IMG/VR virus record: IMGVR_UViG_3300030110_002455
Coordinates: 1-28,220 of that record
Source of the DNA: a virus
Direction: 5' to 3' (one strand)
DNA: 28,220 nucleotides
This document shows, piece by piece, positions 21,525 through 28,220 of the stretch. Position numbers and translations under genes: made by a program. How positions within the stretch are numbered: position 1 is the stretch's first letter; each line of letters opens with the position of its first letter. A model generated the notes under the pieces. The model worked only from the letters and a program-made list of their open reading frames with translations. It was not told the DNA's origin and did not search any database.

Positions 21525-23633
21525 TCAGAGGGTGTTGTTACCACGGCTGAAGGATTGACCATGGCGGGCTGCCACGTCAACATCCTGCAGCGCAACCACT
21601 CGGACAGTGCCAGAGGTGCTGTGGGTGTAAGGATCAACCATTAGATCCAAGCCAGAGAAATAAGCAATGATTAGGTCAGAAAAGTTTCCGAACCAAAGAT
21701 CGTTGCTTGCCACTTGGTTAGAAATCACAGCTTCATAACCATTCACTTCACCGTTTGTGAAAATGAACTGAGCGGTGTTGCTGGCTTTTTCTGCTGTTTT
21801 CAGAGCGCCGCGCATTGCAGCGTTCATCAGATACTTAGGAGAGCCCAGCAAGGCATTGGCGCTAGCAATATCAGACTCAAGCGCAACTACCTCAGCAAAT
21901 GTTGGGGTGTTAGCGGCAAAGTCTTCAGTCAAAACACCAGTGGTGTCTTTAAGACCCAAGGGCTGGTTGGAAGAACCGGAGCCATAAAGGCCAACACGGT
22001 CAATTTCCAAAGCAAGCACTTTGGCAAGATCGCCACGCACCATGTTCTCCACGTCAATGGAAGACTGGATAATCAAACGGCGACTGAAATCGGTGTAAGC
22101 GCCACAAGTCTTAGGAGTAAGCGCAACCTGATCAATGGTTTGCTGCGATTCGGTTGGAGAACCGGATTCAGCCACCCAATAAGCAGTTGCGGCACCTGAT
22201 TGACGAGGAATGTTGACGTTGCCAGAAAGGCCCGTCAACACACTTGCGCCAGCTTCAGTCAATGCTGATGCGTTACGCAGCAGGTCAATAAAGTTGGCTG
22301 CATCCAACTCAGTCTCAACAAGGTTGCCACCGGCAGTAGCCGTGCCAGCGGTAAGGTCACGGCGCATGATATCCGATGGGACAGTGATGCCACGAGACTG
22401 ACGGCCAAGCTTGGCTGCAGCGGCTTCAGAGGCCTCAATTTCAAAACCAGCAGCATCGCGTGCAGCGCGATCGCCAGGATTGCTTAGGTAGTTGATGGCA
22501 CGCAAGAAGGAGAAGCTGCGAGCTTCTTTTTGCGTGAGGCCGATTTCACCAGCAGTGGTGTCAACGGGCTTGGCGTTAGAACCCATTTGTTCGATAAGAG
22601 CGGAGCGAAGTTCGTCAATGCCGCGAGAATTAATTACAAATTCTTGAGCAAGATCGATGTTGTGAGTGCGCTTACCAAGGGCAAGCATTTCAGCAGCTTC
22701 TTTTGCTTTGGCCTCGGAGGCCTCAGCACGAAGAAGCTCCAGGTCTGGAGTTTGTTCTTCCATGATGGAAATAGGAGTTGTAGTAGGTACGGCTGAGGCC
22801 GTAGACACAGTTTCAACAAGGTCGAAACTGCGACCGATGCCAACCGATTGATCAGCTGGCACGGTCACCAAACTGAGTTCAAACGGCTGGAAAGAGGTGG
22901 CCCGATAAGTCATTGGAGTAGTTGACTTATCTTCCTCCATCTCATTGATCTTGTATCCAAAGCTGACGTTTCTGATAATTCCGTCTTTGATTAAATCTTG
23001 CATTTCGCGGCCAAGCTCATTGTTGGCAAGCTTGACTTCGGCGTAACCACGCTTGTCTTTAATGTATGCACGCTGCACAACACCAACAATCCGATCAGCA
23101 TCATGCTGATAAAGCAGTGGTGCGCCATCGTTTAGGCGAGACAAATCCATCGCTTTCTCTGACATCTCCAACACTTCCATGCCGAAGTAACGCTCAACAG
23201 GTTCCTCTGAAGCAAATGGAAACTCAATTGTGCGATCTTCTTTTTCGACATAATCAGTGCTGTGCGCCCGCGTTAACGCCGCATCTTCAAACATGCGGAT
23301 TGCAGCAATCTTGGTGAGAGTGCTGAACTTGTGCCCAACTTTTCTATCTGTAGGTTCACCGTCGCGGTACAACGTAATTAAAGCTGCAGGATCCTCTGCC
23401 GTGCCGGTAATTGTAAAACTTGAGTCAGGGACATCAATTTTGCCGTCACGCTCAACACGACTAATACGCCCGCGAGCTGTACCGCCACTGCTGCTCCAAG
23501 AAACAAAGTCCCCAGTTTTAAGCGCATCAGGCGCGGCGCGTTCAGTCATGTTTTCGATAGTTTCCGTGCTATCGAGATCATAACTAGGTTCTGTGTCTTT
23601 TTTAATTGTCTCCAAATCGTTGACGTTAGCCAT
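21525..23633 (-). CDS. Fused Tudor-like domain, prohead protease (S78) and HK97-fold major capsid protein
   Basis: 702 residues in one frame. Residues 40-110 resemble the Hva1 Tudor family (GDFVSWSSSGG, then RDGEPTDRKVGHKFSTLTKI). Residues about 125-275 are an HK97-type prohead protease: His177 in LLYQHDADRIVGVV, Ser224 in RNVSFGYKI and a FELSLVTVPAD motif with Glu252. Residues 290-400 form a helical linker that would correspond to the delta (scaffold) domain. Residues 405-702 are an HK97-fold capsid (TAGTATAGGNLVETEL, NIPRQSGAATAYWVAES, GLYGSGSSNQPLGL). No separate scaffold gene is present. An internal Met291 has no ribosome site, so separate capsid synthesis is not supported; cleavage near 290-405 is inferred. 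The ATG overlaps the portal stop by one base. Confidence 0.9.
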   Translation of the reverse strand: MANVNDLETIKKDTEPSYDLDSTETIENMTERAAPDALKTGDFVSWSSSGGTARGRISRVERDGKIDVPDSSFTITGTAEDPAALITLYRDGEPTDRKVGHKFSTLTKIAAIRMFEDAALTRAHSTDYVEKEDRTIEFPFASEEPVERYFGMEVLEMSEKAMDLSRLNDGAPLLYQHDADRIVGVVQRAYIKDKRGYAEVKLANNELGREMQDLIKDGIIRNVSFGYKINEMEEDKSTTPMTYRATSFQPFELSLVTVPADQSVGIGRSFDLVETVSTASAVPTTTPISIMEEQTPDLELLRAEASEAKAKEAAEMLALGKRTHNIDLAQEFVINSRGIDELRSALIEQMGSNAKPVDTTAGEIGLTQKEARSFSFLRAINYLSNPGDRAARDAAGFEIEASEAAAAKLGRQSRGITVPSDIMRRDLTAGTATAGGNLVETELDAANFIDLLRNASALTEAGASVLTGLSGNVNIPRQSGAATAYWVAESGSPTESQQTIDQVALTPKTCGAYTDFSRRLIIQSSIDVENMVRGDLAKVLALEIDRVGLYGSGSSNQPLGLKDTTGVLTEDFAANTPTFAEVVALESDIASANALLGSPKYLMNAAMRGALKTAEKASNTAQFIFTNGEVNGYEAVISNQVASNDLWFGNFSDLIIAYFSGLDLMVDPYTHSTSGTVRVVALQDVDVAARHGQSFSRGNNTL

Positions 23634-25129
23634 TAGTCATCCTCCTCATGGATTTCAGGGTGTTCTGTTTGCTCGACAGGTGGATTTTGTGCTTGGCCTG
23701 CTTTGTTAACAGCACTAGGGTCAGAATCTAAGACAATGCCAAGATCATCCATCGTCGCAAGCTCATGGGCTCTTTGACGCATAGTCTCCTCAAAGTCTCC
23801 ACCATGCAGGGCAACAACTTGAGACAACGTCATGATCCCTGACCGAATCATTGATTTGTAAGCCTCAGCTTCTTTCTGCGGATCTACAAATTGCGCTGCT
23901 GGTGCAATCCATTTTGCCTCGTAATAACGATCGGGATCCATGTCAAAGGCAGGCATTTGCAAGACACCTGACATCACTCCCATCTCAATCCAACGCTCAT
24001 AAATTGGTTGGCACAATTTGTCGATAACGTATTGCTGCAACGTTCTGTAGTGAGCCCGCGTCTCGATCAGCTCCAAGCGAGAAGAGCTGTAGTTACTTTG
24101 CGAAAAATCAGAACTGACTTGGGTGTAGGAGCACCCGACACCAGCAGCTACAGCACGCAACATTTGTGCCACAAATGGCGTAAACGCATCGTCTGGGCGC
24201 TGAGGCGAAAAGAATTGCATTTCTTCACCTGGCGCAAGACGGCGAATGCTGCCAGGCGAGAAGTCCAAAACAGACTCTTCCTGATAGGTGCCATCCTCAA
24301 ATAACTCTTGATCAGGAGTACGAACAAAGCCCATCATTGCTGCGCTTGAACGTGCAGCAATGATTTCTGCCTCCTCGTAACCACGCAAATTATTTAGCCG
24401 CATGATTGCCGAAGCAAATGCAGTTACCCCACGGGTTTGCCCAGGGCGTTCAACGGAATACAAGTGAATGATTTCATTAGCAGGAATTCGCGTGCGGCGT
24501 TTCTTGGCAATCTGCGCGTAACTGAATTGATAATCACCAGGGTGATAGTTCAAAAAGTGGTAAGCCACTGGGGCTGACCATTCGTCAAGCTCAACGCCCA
24601 TGCGGACGCGATTGCCGTTTGGCTCAAAACCGGTGTAATCATCATCGAGCAAATCTGCCTCGATAACCTCTAAGCCCAACGGGATGCGGCTATCCCCAAA
24701 AGACTGGCGGACGAGTCGAACAAAGACTTCGCCTGACTCAATCATGCTGCTGATGCACAGCTGCTGAATTTGCGGCCAAGACAAGGTGCCACCTGCGTGG
24801 CAATTCTTGGCTTTGCTCCACTTTTTAAATTCGTGCTCAATAATTGGATTCAAGCGTTCATCAAGGCGACCGCCTCGAATCATTCGCACTTGCGCTTGAT
24901 GCTTAATACCTTGACCAACGACGTTGTTTTTGACAGCACGCAACGCAGATTTTGCAAAATCTGAATCGCGAACAAGAGCCCGAGCACGATTCCGCAGAAT
25001 ACGCAGGCTGTTTTTTACTTCTGAGTCGGCGCTTGTGCCTTGACTAATCCAATCGGATGTCAGGCGATTCATTTGAGCGCCTGCGTAGTTGCGTCTTGCA
25101 ACTTTGCGTTTTCGCGTAAAAGGCCACAT
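23633..25129 (-). CDS. Portal protein, lambda family
   Basis: 498 residues, near the 533 of lambda gpB. Family stretches are visible: LTSDWISQGTSADSEVKNSL, RILRNRARALVRDSDFAKSA, LRAVKNNVVGQGIKHQ, SGEVFVRLVRQ, IHLYSVERPGQTRGVTAFAS, NNLRGYEEAEIIAARSSAAM and a FDPG-like SPGSIRRLAPGEEMQFFSP. It forms the dodecameric ring at one vertex through which DNA enters. The C-terminal about 60 residues are acidic and Pro-rich. It starts 2 bases after the gpW-like gene and overlaps the capsid gene by one base. Both flanks are as expected for a lambda-type packaging block. Confidence 0.93.
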   Translation of the reverse strand: MWPFTRKRKVARRNYAGAQMNRLTSDWISQGTSADSEVKNSLRILRNRARALVRDSDFAKSALRAVKNNVVGQGIKHQAQVRMIRGGRLDERLNPIIEHEFKKWSKAKNCHAGGTLSWPQIQQLCISSMIESGEVFVRLVRQSFGDSRIPLGLEVIEADLLDDDYTGFEPNGNRVRMGVELDEWSAPVAYHFLNYHPGDYQFSYAQIAKKRRTRIPANEIIHLYSVERPGQTRGVTAFASAIMRLNNLRGYEEAEIIAARSSAAMMGFVRTPDQELFEDGTYQEESVLDFSPGSIRRLAPGEEMQFFSPQRPDDAFTPFVAQMLRAVAAGVGCSYTQVSSDFSQSNYSSSRLELIETRAHYRTLQQYVIDKLCQPIYERWIEMGVMSGVLQMPAFDMDPDRYYEAKWIAPAAQFVDPQKEAEAYKSMIRSGIMTLSQVVALHGGDFEETMRQRAHELATMDDLGIVLDSDPSAVNKAGQAQNPPVEQTEHPEIHEEDD

Positions 25130-25131
25130 GA

Positions 25132-25710
25132 CTAACGGAACCTCACTTTGGCTAGGCCAGGATTGCCAAGCCCTTGTCTAATCTTTTCAGCCCGACGCTC
25201 GGCGTTGACTTCAGCTTGCAAAGCATCACGCAATTGCAGCAATTCGGTCATCTTGTATCTCTTTAAATTCCGACCGCCAATCGTATATTCCTGAACCATG
25301 CCGCCTTGAGACAGCGTTCTAATCGCAGCCTCTACATAGTCAAGATCAATTTTTGCCCTTGATCGATCGTCAAAGGCACCCGGCTGCCCTGTGTAACTAA
25401 GAGTGGCCTTGACAGTGAACTGGCCTCGGCCTGCTGTGTACTGAACACCGCCTAAAGACGCAATCCCTTGCCATGTCCACAATCCGGCGTCAAAGCCCGT
25501 CGTGACGCTAGAAGGCACAGTGACGCGCCAACCGTCGCTTTCAGCTACCCCTGTGATTGTTGCCCCTTCGTGATTCGTGTTTGTTCTGGCATACCAAGTC
25601 AACGTATAACTTGCGCTGTCGATCTGAGTGCCTATTGAATCGTTAAAAGCAGGTACGTCAAAAATGACGGTGTCACCTGCATTAACAATTTCAGGAACAA
25701 GAATGCTCAC
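25132..25710 (-). CDS. Ig-like domain fused to gpW-like head-tail joining domain
   Basis: 192 residues from a GTG start that overlaps the large terminase stop (GTGA). Residues 1-105 are beta-rich (ASYTLTWYARTNTNHEGATI, GLWTWQGIASLGGVQYTAGR, GQFTVKATL), as in small Ig-like modules. Residues about 120-180 match lambda gpW in pattern: AAIRTLSQGGMVQEYTIGGR, NLKRYKMTELLQLRDALQAE. gpW itself is only 68 residues and sits between terminase and portal, exactly this position. It binds the portal side of the head so that tails can attach. The added N-terminal domain is unexplained. Confidence 0.75.
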   Translation of the reverse strand: MSILVPEIVNAGDTVIFDVPAFNDSIGTQIDSASYTLTWYARTNTNHEGATITGVAESDGWRVTVPSSVTTGFDAGLWTWQGIASLGGVQYTAGRGQFTVKATLSYTGQPGAFDDRSRAKIDLDYVEAAIRTLSQGGMVQEYTIGGRNLKRYKMTELLQLRDALQAEVNAERRAEKIRQGLGNPGLAKVRFR

Positions 25711-27602
25711 CAGTTGGTAACGAAGGACTGCTGAGGACGACGCGCACCACGTCGTCGCAATGGCTGATATTCAGATTCTACCTTCCTTTCAGGCTTAGGC
25801 TCGGCTTTTATTGCTGCTTTCTTGAACTGTTCAAAAATTGTATGTCGGTTGTACCGAAGATATAAAAAGTTCAATGCTGCGTAGGAATAAACAAAACAGT
25901 CCAAGGCTTCGTTGCGATCGCCAGCTTTTTTCTTCCACTCACGCACCGCAAAACCCTTGACATAACGGACAACCTGGCGTTCTGACGTGAGCTGCTTGAA
26001 ATATTCTTCGCTAGCTTCTGCGTGAAAATGAATGTAGCCCGCACCTTCCTCGTTGTGTTTTAGGCGGCCAAACAAAGTCGATTTGATCGTATCGACTCCG
26101 ACAGGGAACACCTCGGCAGAGTTTTTAAGCACTTGGCCGCGATAGTTGATGTCAACCTTGCTTGGCTTGCCAATTGCAGGCTTATTGCGTTGCGACTGGC
26201 CCTTCAGCGCAAAAACGTTGCGCTTCATTCGCTCGCGGCAAAACGCATAGACCTCGCTGGTGAAGTGACCGCCACTATCAATCCCAACAGCAGAAAGCTT
26301 GACCTCGTCTCCGTTGTTGCGCTTGTATTTTCTAAAAATTACGTCGTCAACTTGCTCCCATAGCTTTGGCCCTGCAGGGTCGCCATAGATCTCATCGTGT
26401 GAGATCAGCCAACACTCTTCTCCTTCGGCGTACGCATAAATACCTACAGCAACGCGATTGTCTTGCACGTCGATCCCCGCTGTAACGATGCTTGCCTTGT
26501 CTGGAATTTCACTAGCTGGATAGAACTCGGCACGCTCGCGCAAACCTTCTGCTCCAAGCTTTGCCCCGACCTCTTCCTCCCAGGTCTCACCCAGCACCGT
26601 ATTGACAAACGTTTTCAACAAAGGAGCGTCGTTTTTTGCACGTAAAAATTCGGTGACAATTTCCTCCCAGCTTTTCCAACCCAACGGCGAATACAAGCTG
26701 GACAAGTGAAACCCTGCTGTTCTTTTGTCTTCTGACGTAGCGGTGGCTCGCCACTCGCCCTTGCGAAGCATTTCGCTTTTGTAATGCTCCTCAATGTGCG
26801 TCCCACAAGACTCGCAAACGTAAGCCGCTGTTTTTGGGTCGCCGTCACGCCACTGGATGTTTTTCCACTGCAGGTGCTGCATGTGCCCGCAATGCACACA
26901 GGGGACAAAATATCGGCGCTGATCAGATGCCAAATATTCCGTTTCAATCCTGCTCATATCCTTGACCGTCGGCGTTGAGGTCAAAATGATTTTTCGACGT
27001 GAAAATGTTGAAGCCCGTCGTTCTGCCAACGCACAAGGATCGCCCTCTCCGTCAACGTCAGCAGGGAACGCATCAACCTCATCAAGCAGCACCCAGCGGC
27101 AAGGAGCAGAACGCAAACCCGTTGCAGAGTTGGCCCCTGTTAACAACAGGATCCCCCCTGGGTAATCCTTGCTGAACATTGTGTTGCCTGAGTCTCGGCT
27201 CCTGGCAGGCGCAATCTTTTCCGCCAAGCATGGCGTCTCATGGATTAACGAATCAAGCCTCTGCTTTGACAACCTCTTGGCCATCTCGATCGTCGGCTGG
27301 ACAAATAAAGCTGGCCCAGGTGCATGGGCGATCATGTAACCGACGACGTTGTTAATCGATTCTGTTTTGCCCAATTGCGCTCCAGCCATAAACACAACTC
27401 TCTGCACAGAGCTGCCCGACGACATGCAATCCATAATCTCTTGCAGATACGGAGTCCGATCCGTCCTCCATGGTCCTGGCTCCGACGACGCCTTGTTGCT
27501 CAGCATTCGATACTTATCTGACCACTGAGAAACAGTCAGGTCAGGGTCAGGCCTCAACCCTTCAAGGAATGCGTCCTCATAAACCTTTGCGCCATCATCC
27601 AT
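25707..27602 (-). CDS. terL: Terminase large subunit, GpA family
   Basis: 631 residues (lambda gpA has 641). The ATPase has Walker A in GAQLGKTE (residues 74-81, Lys79), Walker B in WVLLDEVDAFP (Asp174, Glu175) and the coupling segment LTSTPT (207-212). A zinc-ribbon-like pair follows: C-x2-C at 235/238 and 263/266. The nuclease part starts near TAGIDVQDNRVAVG, with an invariant Asp, and includes AVGIDSGGHFTSEVYAF. It cuts concatemers and pumps DNA into the head with the small subunit. GpA-type enzymes usually work at cos sites, so cohesive ends are likely, though not shown. It overlaps the small subunit by 8 bases and the next gene by 4. Confidence 0.94.
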   Translation of the reverse strand: MDDGAKVYEDAFLEGLRPDPDLTVSQWSDKYRMLSNKASSEPGPWRTDRTPYLQEIMDCMSSGSSVQRVVFMAGAQLGKTESINNVVGYMIAHAPGPALFVQPTIEMAKRLSKQRLDSLIHETPCLAEKIAPARSRDSGNTMFSKDYPGGILLLTGANSATGLRSAPCRWVLLDEVDAFPADVDGEGDPCALAERRASTFSRRKIILTSTPTVKDMSRIETEYLASDQRRYFVPCVHCGHMQHLQWKNIQWRDGDPKTAAYVCESCGTHIEEHYKSEMLRKGEWRATATSEDKRTAGFHLSSLYSPLGWKSWEEIVTEFLRAKNDAPLLKTFVNTVLGETWEEEVGAKLGAEGLRERAEFYPASEIPDKASIVTAGIDVQDNRVAVGIYAYAEGEECWLISHDEIYGDPAGPKLWEQVDDVIFRKYKRNNGDEVKLSAVGIDSGGHFTSEVYAFCRERMKRNVFALKGQSQRNKPAIGKPSKVDINYRGQVLKNSAEVFPVGVDTIKSTLFGRLKHNEEGAGYIHFHAEASEEYFKQLTSERQVVRYVKGFAVREWKKKAGDRNEALDCFVYSYAALNFLYLRYNRHTIFEQFKKAAIKAEPKPERKVESEYQPLRRRGARRPQQSFVTNW

Positions 27603-28068
27603 CGGTCAATCTCTCCAATGCTTTACGCAGTTCTTCTGTAAGAGCTTGGTGGATAACAACAGGATCAGTCTCGGCTGCAAATTGATTCGCCACTCGATCG
27701 GGAATGGTGTTTACAGCATCGCGCACAGATCGTGCAAGTGAGAACGCTTCCCTCCTGACCTTTTCTGCCTCGCATAGTTTCTCCTCCTTTTCCTCAAGCT
27801 CAAGTCGCGCCAACTCTGCGCGGAAGTGTTCTGACTTTGCACGCGATTCGTTGAAACTAGGGATTTCCTGTTCCGATCCAGAGATCCTGCTGATAAGCTG
27901 CGGGATTTCGTGATTCCAGGCTGCTAACGCTGCGTCTTGATCGAAATAAGTAACAGCGCCTTTTTTCTTAAATGTCCCGTCAAGTCTGCCTGTTTTCTTT
28001 ACTTGGCTGACACGCGCAGGGCTAACACCAAGCAGCTCAGAAATTTGCTTCGTAGTAACTAATGGCAA
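27595..28068 (-). CDS. terS: Terminase small subunit, Nu1-like
   Basis: 157 residues from TTG 28068, the only usable start after an in-frame TAA nine bases upstream. The first 40 residues hold a winged helix-turn-helix (TTKQISELLGVSPARVSQVK), as in lambda Nu1. A long charged helix follows (FRAELARLELEEKEEKLCEA, then EKVRREAFSLARSVRDAVN) and the C-terminus (IPDRVANQFAAETDP...) is helical and would contact the large subunit. It recognises the packaging site on phage DNA. It is the first gene of the visible late operon and overlaps the large subunit by 8 bases. Confidence 0.88.
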   Translation of the reverse strand: MPLVTTKQISELLGVSPARVSQVKKTGRLDGTFKKKGAVTYFDQDAALAAWNHEIPQLISRISGSEQEIPSFNESRAKSEHFRAELARLELEEKEEKLCEAEKVRREAFSLARSVRDAVNTIPDRVANQFAAETDPVVIHQALTEELRKALERLTDG

Positions 28069-28130
28069 CCTGAATTAATAGGAAATTAAATCGACTTTAC
28101 ACACATTTGCAGCAGTTATGCATATATAGG

Positions 28131-28138
28131 TATTTATA
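28131..28138 (-). promoter_or_regulatory. Candidate late-type promoter element TATAAATA
   Basis: On the minus strand TATAAATA (28138-28131) lies 63 bases before the small terminase start and is followed by CCTATATATGC. The octamer equals the T4-type late promoter core known in T4-like cyanophages and also works as a fair -10 box. No clear -35 is seen at the proper distance. The whole 152-base end (28069-28220) has no gene I can call; a packaging site could lie here or beyond the window edge, and TATAGG occurs twice on the plus strand (28125-28130, 28135-28140). Confidence 0.3.
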
Positions 28139-28220
28139 GGGAAAATACTTGCATTTGGGTTCTCCCGCGTTTAGAGTGTCCGGCGCTGACGCTAGCTGAG
28201 AGACGGGGTCCGAAATAACC

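Noticed and set aside
22761-22763. Internal ATG (Met291) as a separate start for the capsid protein
   Set aside because: The bases before it are pyrimidine-rich with no Shine-Dalgarno, so separate synthesis is not supported, though not excluded.
28140-28220. tRNA or attachment site, or the tail of another gene, at the right end
   Set aside because: No T-arm or acceptor pairing could be drawn, and the two open frames there are too short to judge.

Overview
The window holds the packaging, head and tail genes of a lambda-like siphophage (free phage or prophage), almost all read from right to left on the minus strand. Small proteins at the left end look, from memory, like families shared by phages of marine Synechococcus and Prochlorococcus: two secreted proteins, a one-span membrane protein, a proline-rich membrane protein, an outer-membrane barrel and three short soluble proteins. 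The likely host is therefore a marine picocyanobacterium. No database search was possible.

Layout in transcription order, right to left: small terminase (27595-28068) and GpA-type large terminase (25707-27602) package DNA; an Ig-like plus gpW-like protein (25132-25710), the portal (23633-25129) and a fused Tudor/protease/capsid protein (21525-23633) build the head; two small capsid-side proteins, a gpFII-like joiner and a tail terminator join head to tail (20252-21522). The tail follows in lambda order: tube protein, chaperone G with its frameshifted GT extension, tape measure, gpM, gpL, a gpK split into JAMM and NlpC/P60 genes, gpI, and the gpJ-like tip (9574-19-kb region). Three fibre genes come next (3636-9562). 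One carries 43 copies of a 17-residue repeat, and two end in S74 self-cleaving chaperones.

The left end (1-3609) is accessory. It has small fibre-side proteins, a porin-like protein with its own leader and terminator, membrane proteins, and three plus-strand genes that converge on the minus-strand block with an 80-base antisense overlap.

Most minus-strand genes touch or overlap by 1-8 bases, so this is one late operon with translational coupling. The clearest mechanistic signals are the programmed -1 frameshift site between tail chaperone G and T (A AAA AAC, a 5-base spacer and a GC-rich stem-loop), the protease-capsid fusion with an N-terminal Tudor-like domain, the very long repeat fibre, and the anti-Shine-Dalgarno leader of the porin-like gene. 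No lysis, integration, replication, tRNA, CRISPR or insertion-sequence features were found.
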